64,000 nt of DNA from Elgaria multicarinata webbii. Lineage: Eukaryota > Chordata > Lepidosauria > Squamata > Anguidae. The translations under genes and the position numbers were made by a program. The stretch covers positions 146,862,697-146,926,696 of the forward strand of contig NC_086173.1 of NCBI RefSeq assembly GCF_023053635.1, given 5' to 3'. This document shows, piece by piece, positions 1-10,628 of this stretch; positions within the stretch are counted from its first letter, which is position 1; every line of letters starts with the position of its first letter. The notes beneath the pieces were generated by a model. It made no database searches, was not told the origin of the DNA, and worked only from the letters and a program-made list of their open reading frames with translations.

Positions 1-472
1 AATACTGGGAATGCCTCCCTATCTTAATTTAAGCATAGGGTATATGCCATGTTTCATGCTTTTTATCCCAAAGGGCACAGTTCTGCCTCATAGATTGAGT
101 GTTTCACTGCATGACGTCTTCCTCACAGGAAACAGTGGGAACTGGCTGGTCTTTTAACAGAAATAGCCTCACTTCCTCTTCAGTGAAGTGGCAGCCATGT
201 TAGTGCATGACACCACTGACCTGGCCCAAGTTCTATAATATTTTGTTGACAGTTTTGAAAAGAGATGGTGTGTTTTTCAGCACTTCCCTGACAATAAACC
301 AATTCTCTAAGCTTAGGAATATGGGTGAAATATTTTACTGGTATAGTTGTTTTGGTACTCTTGTCCACCATTGATTAAAACAATACAGGTTACGTATTGT
401 GCGTCCCATACAGAACCATGCTATTTGTTTGGATCTATGAATTATGATGTCTTTGCTTTGCCTTCTGTATAG

Positions 473-653
473 CAATCCCACCTCTTCGGTCGTCAGTGAA
501 ACGAAATGGCCTCACTACAACCCTGCAGAGCAGAATTTCTTCCGTATCAGCACAGAGCCACCCCATGTCATGGAGCCGTCGCCTGCTCAGCACTGTGGTT
601 TCTGGAAGACACTTTTATCGGAGGCATCAAAACCAAGTGAGTTGAAACCCTGA
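473..653 (+). CDS. Cholinesterase-family protein, terminal catalytic-domain exon (partial gene)
   Basis: This is the C-terminal end of an alpha/beta-hydrolase of the cholinesterase/carboxylesterase-B family; earlier exons lie before the window. After a good acceptor (pyrimidine-rich, AG at 471-472) the frame reads an NPTSS start, KWPHYNPAEQNFF, and QHCGFWKTLL before a TGA at 651-653. Acetyl- and butyrylcholinesterase have the same order here: (G)NP, a WP-x-Y/F motif, and C-x-FW, whose Cys forms the last intrachain disulfide. The exon opens one base into a codon, fitting the split Gly codon of the TGNP motif. A strong donor-like CAA|GTGAGT at 634-642 would end the exon at 636 in phase 1, as at the ACHE/BCHE boundary before the tail exons. 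So the exon may splice on, or read through to a short SELKP tail. No tetramerisation-tail exon was recognised nearby. Family is fairly sure; the exact paralogue is not known. Confidence 0.72.
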
Positions 654-1250
654 AAGTAAGGGTGGGGAAACCCAAAGCCTTTTTCTGAACAAGACCGTTC
701 CAACAGATGCCGTGTCATGTAGAGGTGATGCAAACAGGGCCGGCCTTATGGATGGGTGAGCTGGGCAGTCACCTGAGGCGCCAAGCTGAGAGAGGGGGGG
801 ACACCAAACTGAGCTCAGTGGCTGTGTTTATTGAGTGTACTGTCTGCAGTGAGCTAAGGTGGTAAAAATCTAGTGTCTGTAACCTTCCTTTCAAGATTCT
901 ACACATTTGCTTGGGTACTACCTACAAAAGTGATCTTCCTTCAATTAGCTTTAAAGTATGTTCCTTTTTCAATTTCCACTTTGATGTCATTTGGTAAAAA
1001 TCAGTGGAACACACCTTTACTTTTAGGCAGCGTTACCAAGCACTTCAAACACTGTAAACATTAAAAGCGCTATGTCAATAATACGGTAATAAAACAAAGC
1101 CATTCACTATCAGAGGTCAGCTGGGTACTCTTTTAGTTTATAACTTTTCTTAATCATTTTTAAAAGTTGAAAAGAATGGGTCTTCTAAAGTAAAGAACGC
1201 TTACCAAAAGATAGGAACTGCTTCAAAACAAAAAATATTAAAAGTAAAAC
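654..1250 (+). other. 3' UTR/downstream sequence of the cholinesterase-like gene
   Basis: No coding signal is seen. An AATAAA at 1088-1093 could be the polyadenylation signal if the exon reads through to the TGA at 651. The stretch is otherwise AT-rich and unremarkable. Confidence 0.35.
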
Positions 1251-1254
1251 CTGC

Positions 1255-1668
1255 GGTAGTTCTGCTGTGATGCCATGCTTCTCGCCTGCCCAAGGACCTC
1301 TACTTCCCTTACTCGGCTTCGTCCTTTTTCTTCTGCTGCCCCTTACGCCTGGAACGCTCTTCCAGAACACTTGAGAACTACAAACTCAATCACAGCTTTT
1401 AAAACTCAGCTAAAAACTTTTCTGTTCCCTATAGCTTTTAAATATTGAGTTTGTTCTGACTCTATACTGTTTAGCTTCACCCTACCCAGTGCCTGTTTAC
1501 ACTTCCCTGTACCTGTTTGCATTCTCTTTCCCTCCTTATTGTTTACTACAACTTTATTAGATTGTAAGCCTATGCGGCAGGGTCTTGCTATTTACTGTGT
1601 AATCTGTACAGCACCATGTACATTGATGGTGCTATATAAATAAATAATAATAATAATAATAATAACAC
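1255..1668 (+). repeat. L2/CR1-clade LINE 3' end with (TAA)n tail
   Basis: The stretch holds a degenerate LINE ORF end (a CCTGGAACGCTCTTCC-type segment near 1348) and a 3' UTR with TGTAAGCC, GCAGGGTCTTGCT and GTGCTATATAAATAAA, then (TAA)n at about 1640-1665. This layout resembles L2-type 3' ends. The subfamily is inferred. Confidence 0.55.
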
Positions 1669-2071
1669 TGCTTAGAATGCAGCTTTTTGAACTTTGGCTT
1701 GTGCAAACCGTAACGCAGAGGCTGAGAGATCAAGGTTTTGAGTAGTGTCATTCTCGGTGGACATTACACCTCCGCCAGGCCCCATAAATCCTCTGGATGG
1801 CCCTGCAAAACCGATTACAGGGTGGAAGGGGCACCAAAGATACTCCTTGCCCAGGGTGCTATTTGCCTTAGGGCCAATGCAGTATACAAAGCACTGCCAT
1901 GACCATTGTTTTGAACTAAGTAGCAATTATTTATTTATTAATTTATTTAAAAACAATTACTCTAGACATCCTGACGTTGTAGTGTGTCCAGATTAGGCTT
2001 TTAAGGCACCATCACCAGATCATAATGACTTCAATTCATAACCCTCCTATGTTTTCCCACCATTTTTTATT

Positions 2072-2245
2072 ACCGTATTTCTTCGATTCTAAGACGCCAT
2101 CAATTGTAAGACGCACACTAATTTCAGTACCACCAACAGAAAAAAAGCTTTGATTCTAAGAAATAATAAATGACTTGCGATTCTAAGACGCACCCCGTTT
2201 TTAGAGATGTTTATATGGGAGGGAAAGTGCGTCTTAGAATCAAAA
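2072..2245. mobile_element. Short terminal-inverted-repeat element (MITE), copy 1
   Basis: It opens with CCGTATTTCTTCGATTCTAA and closes with GTGCGTCTTAGAATC, which are inverted repeats of each other. A second copy lies at about 17197-17380. It has no coding capacity. The flanking TA might be a TA target duplication, which would suggest Tc1/mariner descent, but this is not certain. Confidence 0.55.
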
Positions 2246-2248
2246 ATA

Positions 2249-2298
<50 letters not shown>
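2249..2298. repeat. (TTA)n microsatellite
   Basis: About 16 tandem ATT/TTA units directly follow the MITE end. Confidence 0.9.
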
Positions 2299-2299
<1 letters not shown>

Positions 2300-2425
2300 A
2301 TATCCATTAAAGGGGTAAAGACAGAATAGCCACAAAATGGCTTCTCCTTGGTAGTGCTAGGAGCCCTCAGTTTGGAAGTATATCGATTCTTTGAGGAACT
2401 GGCATGAAAGATGTCTCTTTAAAAA

Positions 2426-2745
2426 TAGGGTGACCATATGAAAAGGAGGACGGGGGTCCTGTATCTTTAACAGTTGTATTGAAAAGGAAATTTCAACAGG
2501 TGTCATTTGTATATATGAAGAACCTGGTGATATTTCTTCTTCATCACAACAGTTAAAGCTGCAGATGCCCTGCCCTCTTTTAAATCTGGTCACTCGAGTA
2601 TAGCTCCTGCAGCTTTAACTGTTGTGATGAAGAGGAAATTTCACCAGATTTTCCATATATACAAATCACACCTGCTGAAATTCCCTTTTCAATACAAGTG
2701 TTATAGATACAGGAGCCCTGTCCTCCTTTTCATAGGGTCACCCTA
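2426..2745. mobile_element. hAT-type palindromic MITE (TAGGGTGACC family), copy 1
   Basis: Terminal inverted repeats TAGGGTGACCATATG / CATAGGGTCACCCTA enclose two long complementary arms that meet near 2588. A perfect 8-bp target duplication TTTAAAAA lies at 2418-2425 and 2746-2753. The 8-bp duplication and the YARNG terminus (TAGGG) are hAT hallmarks. There is no transposase, so the element is non-autonomous. Sister copies lie at 38983, 41120, 45244, 51479 and 53818. Confidence 0.85.
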
Positions 2746-3098
2746 TTTAAAAAGCCAAGATGGAAAAACATTTGTGTGGCAGATTTTTGTTCTCTCCTGA
2801 ATATGAAAGTATGTTGGTACCTAGCCAGGCCTAACATGGTTACATGGTGCTGTCCAGAGAGCAACATTCTCACTTTGGATTACCACATGACCTTGTTGAA
2901 CTTGGTCAGGAGTTTATTTTCTTTCTTCTTCTTTCTTCGACAGACAGACCCCAAGACGACCCTGTGCAATCCAGACAAGAAGGCAACAAGAAGCAGGAAC
3001 TGTAAATTAAGAGAGAGGTGTTGCTCAGAAGTATGGAGGGAGGGATCTTGGGTACTGGGAGGAAGCAGCTCTACAGGAGCATCAAAACAGTAAAACCT

Positions 3099-3472
3099 AT
3101 CATATAGAAGATTGGTACAAAGAAATATGGGATATTGCTATTAATGATAAATTAACATGTAACATAAAAGTTAGAAGAGGAATGATAAAAAAGAATGATT
3201 TTGAAGGAATATGGAAACAGTTTTTAGAATTTGTACTATTAAAGGGAAGAGGGAAAACACCTCCAGAAGAAGTAATGAGATTTTGGAAATATGAATAAGA
3301 TCCCGTGGTTGGAGGGAGCACACTTATGTTAATTATGATTATGTTAAAGGGAATTAAGTTAGAACATATGTTTATTAAATTGTTTACTTTATATTATGTG
3401 TATTATGGGGTATTGTTTTATATTGTATTGTTTGGATGTATTAAAAAATAAAAAATTATAAATAAAAAAAAT
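3099..3472 (+). mobile_element. 5'-truncated L1 LINE (ORF2 C-terminus plus 3' UTR)
   Basis: The + strand reads an L1 ORF2 tail (DWYKEIWDIAINDKL, then KVRRGMIKKNDFEGIWKQF) ending at TAA 3296-3298, followed by an AT-rich 3' UTR and an A-rich end. An 11-bp target duplication CAGTAAAACCT flanks it at 3088-3098 and 3473-3483. It is a clean target-primed insertion of only 374 bp. The intact reading frame of the stub suggests moderate youth. Confidence 0.85.
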
Positions 3473-3483
3473 CAGTAAAACCT

Positions 3484-4140
3484 TTTAGGTGGAATACTAT
3501 TTCATGCAATCAAAACTAAGTATTTTTAACTTCCATGAACCAGGTGCTTATCTTTCTTTTGGAAATCAATGGAGCTTAAAGGGTGCTTAATTTTGGTTGG
3601 ATTGTGTGCTTGATGTATATTTCACAGTATGCCTCCATACTATGTCTATTTTCAGTTTATGCCTCCATACTATCTGTATGATTCAGGATAGCTTACAGAA
3701 ATTTTCACTGACAGACTTTAAAACATGAAATCAAATTTCCAGTTAAATGCCGTCCCTCACACTCCTTTTTCTCAGAAATAAACTCCTCTATATTCATGCA
3801 GCCCATCTCACTTACCAACTCTCCATTGGAAAACAAAAAGAATAATCAGAAATGTTACCTCACCTCCTTGGAACTACTACCATGCCTCTTCATTTTGTTT
3901 ACATCTTGCATTTTAATTTTCTCGTGAAGGCAGTTACTCCTTGCTTCAGTATAGGACTGTGTATCTCCCCATTTTTTAAATTAAAGTTTTAAGTTTTAAA
4001 TTAAAGACAGAAGTGACGAGCATGAGTAACGCTTTCACCTCGAGGCATTTTACGGAAAACGGGCTATCACAGTACCACCACATGACCTGAAATAGCAGGG
4101 GTATAGTGCAATGGGGGAAATGTTTTTCTGTGTTTTTAAT
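3484..4140. other. Intergenic, nothing recognised
   Basis: This is AT-rich sequence with a small local near-duplication (GCCTCCATACTAT at 3630 and 3662). No exon, RNA gene or clear repeat was recognised. Confidence 0.4.
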
Positions 4141-4780
4141 CATACTGAGGGGGTTGTTTATTTTAAATATTTATGCTCTCCCAATCACAGGGATTTCCAA
4201 GGCAGCTAACAATATTTTTAAAAAATGAAATCATCACTATTAAAAGGCATCAACAGTAAGACAGTTAAAATAGCCAACAAGCTTGTTCATTACCAGGAGT
4301 AAAGGTCAGATCTCATCAAAAGCTAGGGGACATTTATGTTGGTTGTTTCCAAAAAAAAAAAAGTCATGAAGGGGTCTAATGAATTGGCAGAGGGAGAGAG
4401 TTCCAGAAGAAAGGCACCATGACCAAAAAGGCCCTGCCTCTTTCTGACCAGCCAACTCACCACATCAGGTATAGGGACACTGAGCGGAGCCTCTGATGTT
4501 CTTAGTAATCAGGCAGGTTCATATGGGACAAGGCAGCCAGCCAGATACCTTAGTTCCAAGACGTTCAGGGCTGTATAAGTCAAAGCCAGCACAGTCTCAT
4601 GTGTGATATTATTCCTTATGGATTGCCTGCACATGTGATTTCTGGAAACATATTCCAAATACAGCCATACCAAACTTGCTCCACTTGTGATATGAGCTAC
4701 TTTGTGTCCCTCAGAAACCAGTGGAGACATTCCCAAAAAGTCATGGGCGGCAGCCAGAAAGAAATGCTGGAGAACTTCCA
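4140..4780 (-). repeat. Squamate dispersed LINE-3'-like repeat
   Basis: It has the layout seen again at 5310, 31440, 37260 and 48300. A TTTAAATATTTATGCTCTCCCAA-like end comes first, then an AT-rich spacer, then a block around AGAAAGGCACCATGACCAAAAAGGCCCT (4408-4435). Here a further block near 4560-4700 (GTTCAGGGCTGTATAAGTCAAAGCCAGCAC) follows, as in long copies of this repeat in reptiles. The family name is uncertain. The 97-residue minus-strand ORF inside is not a gene. Confidence 0.45.
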
Positions 4781-5309
4781 CTGCAGAATTGTGAAGAGTC
4801 ATTTCCCAGACAGGACTGCTGTTGCCTGATAAAGAGCTGCCTGAACACTATCGCTGTTTCTCTGAGGGCCCTTCACTCTGCCAGCTGATAGCCTCTATTT
4901 TGAAAGTGCTTTTCCAGCTTCCTGTTGCTGGCTCTACATGATGGAGGCAAAGGACGTTGACGTACTTTGGAATTTCACAAGAAAACTGCTGAAAATCCAT
5001 TCCACTGTCGTGGGAAAGCTGAGTGTGTTGGATTAGGGCTGGGAGTGGTGAACAGATTTCAGTTCACCACAAAGCCATGACATTCATTGTGTGAACTTCA
5101 GTTCCCCCCCACCCCTCTGACTTTGCTTAACTTACTTCATTGAGTTGTTTTGAGGATTAGATGTGGGTGAGAACCATGTACATCATCTCGAGTGCCTTAG
5201 AGGAAGGACAAGATATAGGTAAGATAAATAAAAGTAATATTGGCAAGGATGTCTGCATTGTTCTTAGTGTGTACACTGATGTGTTCTGCCCTCTCTTGGA
5301 TCTTAGCCA

Positions 5310-5860
5310 GCTTCATATTTATTCATTTACTGTACTTTTAAACTGCCCAATAACGGAAGTTCTCTAGATGGTTTGCAATACATTAAAAACATGTACAAAT
5401 ATATAATATATATTTAAAAACAGCACAGAATAAACCAAGGGAAGACCAGCAGCAAAGAATAAAACTGTTACACCATAAAACCAGATTACAACCATCAGCA
5501 GAACAAAGTACTAAATACACTAAAACCAGTTCTTTAAACATCTGAGAAAAGAAAAAAGATTATAACAGATTATAACGTAGGCACCAGGCTGAGCCTCTCC
5601 AAGGAGAACATTCCACAAATGGGGTGCCACCACTGAAAAGGCCCTCCCTCTTGTAACCATCTGCCTTGCCTCATTGGTAGGGGAACCTGGAAGAGAGCTG
5701 GAAAGACCCAAAAGTCCAAATATTCCAACCTCACCCCCACCTACCTGCCCACTGATCAACCAATGTAACCCAGATAACTGCTTGGGCAATGTAACCCAAG
5801 CATTCCTTTTGTGCTTCCTTTCTACAGCTCCATGAAAAAATCCAGACATGGCCATAATCC
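5310..5860 (-). repeat. Squamate dispersed LINE-3'-like repeat
   Basis: It starts with an ACTGCCCAATAACGGAAGTTCTCTAG-type tail. After an A-rich spacer comes the block around 5610-5645 containing CCACAAATGGGGTGCCACCA and GAAAAGGCCCT. It belongs to the same family as 4140-4780 and 31440-31690. Confidence 0.45.
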
Positions 5861-5945
5861 AAGAGAAGATGCTCTGCTTTTATCCCTCATTTGCATAACC
5901 AGCGGAAATTTATTGAGGTTTTCTAGTTGCACAAAGGCCAGCACA
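5850..5945. repeat. Unclassified dispersed repeat B, copy 1
   Basis: About 95 bp, with ATCCAGACATGGCCATA, TTTGCATAACCAGCGGAA and TTGAGGTTTTCTAGTTG in order. It recurs at 7561-7650 with the same order and spacing. No family was recognised. Confidence 0.55.
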
Positions 5946-6778
5946 TTTCCCCACCCTTACATTATTGGCTAGTCGGAAGAAGGAAAACACACAATGGCAA
6001 AACATGAGCTCACAGAGCCCTGTATTTATGGCTTCTCCAACAATGTAGCAATGATTATAAACAGTGATGTGTTCGCCAGACCAGCAGACATTTCTCCAAA
6101 ATGGGAATACCCTTTATATTATGTAAAGATGTGGAATAACCTAAGAGCACGTGTTTATACTTGTGCACTGGAATGCACTGGAATTCCAAATGTGCCCAGT
6201 GGCCCAAAAGCATTGAGGAACCTTACATTACAGAAACGCCAGACTTCCTCCTCATGCCTGAATGCGAGAAGAATCTAGCAACGTAGGTTACCGTCCATAG
6301 TACCATCATGCCTCTCAGAGCAGATGATGTGGAACCTAATATACCTTTCAGCAGCTCAGCTGCTAGTGTGGAGGACACTGTGGCAGGTGGCTGAATGTGT
6401 CTTTGGCTTGAAGGAGTTCCCCTTTCGCTGTGATTTCCTTTTGCAAGAACTCCAGCTGCAGACAGCGCCTACAAAAGGAAGACCGCTTGGGCCAAAATAG
6501 TGTACCAGCCAAAATGAGGGAGGACTGGCAGCTTTGCAAAAACCCAGATGTTTGAACTCTTCAGACAGTCTCTACATGCTGAACTGCTTGGGCTTTTTGA
6601 ATACATCTTTCCTCTTAGCTGAGGCACAAAAAGGGTGAATGGTGACGCCCACCTGCCAGGTCTGCTGATGAGTAGAATAGAGAATAACGGGTACTGCTAG
6701 GCAATCAGTCAGCACTTTTCTGCTCAATTAGAGACTCTTCCTGTCAAGGAGTCATCATAGCATACCACCTTTCAGACC

Positions 6779-6780
<2 letters not shown>

Positions 6781-6859
<79 letters not shown>
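6781..6859. repeat. Compound (TA)n-(GA)n microsatellite
   Basis: About 20 TA units pass directly into about 17 GA units. Confidence 0.95.
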
Positions 6860-6861
<2 letters not shown>

Positions 6862-6972
6862 CCTTTCCCAACATGGTGCATTTTTTTTACTATAACTCCC
6901 ATTATCCCCAGCCAGCATGACCAGTGATCATGGATGATGGGAGCTGTAGAGTAGCATCACCTTGGGGAAGGC
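6862..6972. mobile_element. Palindromic MITE of the ACTACAACTCCC family (diverged)
   Basis: Complementary arms run from CCTTTCCCAACATGGTGC to ACCTTGGGGAAGGC, with CCCATTATCCCCAGCCAGCA at the middle. It has the same layout as the better preserved copies at 29725, 40705 and 42192. Confidence 0.6.
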
Positions 6973-7560
6973 TACTCTAATATTGTGGGAAATAACCTGA
7001 AGGTAGGAGTACGGGACACCTGATGCAGCGCAAACACAAATGGCTAGTCGAAGTAGGAAGGATAATGGATTGCATTAAATGCAACCAGTGCACGTTGTTA
7101 GTAACAGGCAGGATGACAGGACGGTGGGAGTGGTATGCCAGAGGCATCATTGCCAGTGATATGCACGCTTCTCCCAGTATTGTCTCTCTTTCCAGAGCCA
7201 AACATATTGGGCTCAAAGAAATCAATGTGTAACTGGCACAAAATTATCCTTCTGTCATGTCCCATTGAACCCTTTTTAAAGTGATAGCTGTCTCTAGCCA
7301 TTTGCTGTATGTGAGGGAATCCAGAGGAGCTGGTAACATCAGCTAGACGCTAGGTGGCACCATAATCCTGACCATTAATTGAAGAGACACAGGTATGTTG
7401 GTTCAAGAGCCTCCAAGAAGACATCTGATCATGCAGCTGGACCTCCAGTTTACCAAGAGACCCTACACTACTAGATTAGTGGGTAGAGCCCCCTCGCACT
7501 CATTACAGTAATACGCTGTGGCAACTGCAACTATCTTTTTTTAAATAAATAAATAAATAA

Positions 7561-7650
7561 ATCCAGACAAGGCCATAGATTATCTGATTTTAATCTCTCG
7601 TTTGCATAACCAGCAGAAGGTTCTTGAAGTTTTCTAGTTGTTCTATAATA
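7561..7650. repeat. Unclassified dispersed repeat B, copy 2
   Basis: It is similar to 5850-5945: ATCCAGACAAGGCCATA, GTTTGCATAACCAGCAGAA and GAAGTTTTCTAGTTG are in the same order. Confidence 0.55.
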
Positions 7651-7789
7651 AATGGTCTTGGAACAATTAAGTCTCCTCTGGAATAGCTGAGCCAGGCTGG
7701 TGCTAGCAGCCGGGGCACTACTATGGACTCCAGGTAGGAACTCCTACATGCATCCTTAGGAGTTTTGCTTCAGTTGTCCACCCTGTCCC

Positions 7790-8920
7790 GTAATGCACCG
7801 AGGCCTCAAACCAGCCTAGCATCTGCTATACAGCAGGTGGCTGCTTAACAGCTGCCAAAGTGTATTCCTACCACTTCTCTTTTGGCATTAAAGTGGGGAG
7901 AAGAAACCCAGCTGCAAACATCTAGAATATCCCCATTATCAAGACGAATAATAAAACACGCTTCACTGCTATGCTGAGAATCATCTCCCCACAATCCAGA
8001 ACTTCAAACAGAATGTAGCTCATGGAACAACCCTGACACCAACTTTTGTTGTCTTCTGTTTATCAAAAAAACCGGCTGTCTCTATACCCCTGAAGAATGC
8101 CTATATCAGAAAGGTTTCATAAAATGACCTTATTCTTGCTGCCAACCACTGAAAAACCCACATCAGAAACAAATCCTGAAATCGATCTGAGATTCAAACT
8201 CCTCCAAAAACCACTGCTTTTTGGCACATAAAATACTTTTGTATACCTCAGATTGGAAATCTCTATAAATCCAACTGGAGAGGATTTATTTATATTTCTG
8301 ATGCCTAGAACAAACCCTATGTGTATTTCTTTTTTGTACTCGCTCTTACAGATGAATATTTATTCTTGCTCCTAAATTCATGCAAATATTACCCAATTGG
8401 GCCTGTTTCCCAGAATGCCTCTAGCCACCATTGCAAGGATAATATCTTCTCTAGAAAATAAGAGTGAAGAGAAGTCAGATTTCGTTGTTGTTCTTGTTAC
8501 ATCTACATCACGGGTGTTGAACCTTTTCTATTTTTGGCCCAGGGGGCTGATTTCCAAGGACAGAGTACGGAGGGCAAATGCAAAGTGGGCAGGGTCAGAT
8601 CTCCAAATTGGTACAAATTATATTTCCTCATCCTGCCTGCCTCTTATAGAACTCAAGCATCAGGTTCCTGCATGGTCTTCTCACTGACCAGACCCAGAAC
8701 TGCTGAGCTTCAGTAAGGTTACTGTGGCATTTGCCTTTACATCATGACCTGCGCCTTCTGGGCTCTCCACGAATCCTCCTGAATTCTCATGGCAACTCAA
8801 ATCCACAGTCTAATGATCTATTTTGTGCCATGAGTACTGAGGCCTCAAGACCAGCCTAGCATCTGCTCTACACAAGGAAGTGGTGGATGATTGCTTAACT
8901 GCTCACACCCAAGTCCACAG
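7790..8920. repeat. Pair of short direct repeats in otherwise unassigned DNA
   Basis: A block of about 60-70 bp at 7790-7860 (AGGCCTCAAACCAGCCTAGC, ATCTGCTATACA, TGCTTAAC) recurs at 8835-8910 (AGGCCTCAAGACCAGCCTAG, ATCTGCTCTACA, TGCTTAAC). Between them no gene or RNA is recognised. Confidence 0.45.
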
Positions 8921-9073
8921 ACTTTACCATGAGAACCACGCCTCCAGCTCTTTGTAACAATACTGTGGTGCAAAAATATACATCCGAAGCATGAAACCTA
9001 ATTTTACAGGAAGACGTCTTAAGTCTGCTATCTAATCATGGTTTGCATTCATGTCCACAGGCTGATGAACTAT

Positions 9074-9203
9074 GGCCCTTTCTACACCTAAGGATTATCC
9101 CAGGAAAATGGAGGGATCATCCCTGCCTGCTCCCGGGATCCCCTGTGTGTCATTTGCATGCACAGGAATAATCCCGAGATAAATGGCTGGTGTAGATATG
9201 CCC
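9074..9203. mobile_element. Harbinger-like MITE candidate
   Basis: The ends GGCCCTTTCTACACC and GGTGTAGATATGCCC are imperfect 15-bp inverted repeats. TAT occurs on both flanks (9071-9073 and 9204-9206), which fits a 3-bp target duplication. The inside holds complementary AAGGATTATCCC / GGAATAATCCC-type segments and no coding capacity. Confidence 0.5.
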
Positions 9204-9304
9204 TATGAATCAAGCGCCTTGTAGTGTCTCTGCAGTCAAAAGAACACAGACCTGAGTTAGAGATCCTCATGATTTTGGAAGAGCATTCAAAGTTCATTAC
9301 ATAA

Positions 9305-9440
9305 AGCAGGGATGGGAAAGGTGTGGCCTTCCAGATGTTGTCAGTCTGCGAACACCCCTCACCAGTGGCTAGGGCTGGTGGGAGTTGCAGTCCAATAACA
9401 TCTGGAAGGAGGGCCTCCCTCCGACATCTGTAAGGTGGGC
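9305..9440. mobile_element. Palindromic MITE of the ACTACAACTCCC family (diverged)
   Basis: The left end is CAGGGATGGGAAAGGTGTGG. The middle holds GGGCTGGTGGGAGTTGCAGT, followed by an inverted arm (ACATCTGGAAGGAGGGCC). Confidence 0.6.
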
Positions 9441-9884
9441 CACAGTTATAAATACACCTCACATCAAGGATGCAGGTTGCACTGCGAAAAACATGGGTTC
9501 AACACCTTGTGGCCAGCCTCACTGTGATGCAAAAATGGGTCAACAGAATGGAGCCTCATGATGATTCACGGGCAGATCCCTCAAATATCCACCATGAACT
9601 CAAGGCCCAAAATGGTGCCCATGGACTGCACCATAAAAATCTCAGATGTTTGCTTTTCAAACGGCCCTCAGGCCTATGCCAGCTTTCCCCAACCTGGTGC
9701 TTTCCAGAGATGTTGGTCTACAGCCCCCAGTCAGTAGTCCCAACACTTCTGCAAGCACCAGGTTGGGGAAGACTGATATGGGCCATTGAAAAAGACATCC
9801 ACGAGCTACCCATTTGACCATAGGTGTGAGAGGGGCTGGGAGAGGAAAAGCTCTGTGCTATGATGTTACCTTAGCTACCCCATC

Positions 9885-9980
9885 AGTAGGATCCTAAGGC
9901 ATGTTGACGCAGAAATTAATCCCACTGAATTCAGTGGGCTGAACTTCCAGATAAGGATGCTTAGGACTGCAGCCTAAATA
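9885..9980. mobile_element. Short palindromic MITE, GGATTGCAGCC-ended family
   Basis: It contains a centre of AATCCCACTGAATTCAGTGG and ends in GGACTGCAGCCTAAA. The best preserved copy is at 12258-12348. Confidence 0.5.
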
Positions 9981-9999
9981 TCCCAGAAGCTCCTCTAGC

Positions 10000-10588
10000 T
10001 AATGAAACGTACCATAGAGGGTTACAGGAAGAGCTCTGCATTGAGGGGCGGGAAAGCCTACTCAGACGGGGAAGCATGTTCCATGGGGGGCGCAGCAAGG
10101 AGCTGTAATCTAGCTATGGGCTATTGCCGTTCAACAGGCCCGATTCGATGGGGCGGGCTCTCTCTCGTCTACGGTGGTCCCCATTTTTACAGAACCGTGG
10201 AGCTCTTAAATAGGAAATACCTCTAAAATCCAAGATTTGTGACAAGCCAACTCCTCCCTTCCTCTCCTGATCCACACACCCCCCGCCAGTCCGCTCCCCC
10301 CAGTTGTCTGCTGCCAGCCAAGCCCCGCCCCTTTTCATTGTCCTCCCCTTCTGTTTATACACAAAGACCCCCATTTTCCCCTTCCTCTTCATTCCTTGCT
10401 CTTTCTGTCCCCGCTCTCTCTCTCTCTTTGAACCTTTCCTCTCCCCGCCCTAGTATCTTTTTCTTTCTTTCTTTTCTCTCTCTTTCTCTCCCCCCCCCTC
10501 TTCCTGGGTTAAAGGATTTGAGCAATGGGGGTGGAGGTGGAGCTCGGCAGAGGATTAAAAGAAGCGGATGCGTTAAGAGATTGATAGA

Positions 10589-10628
<40 letters not shown>

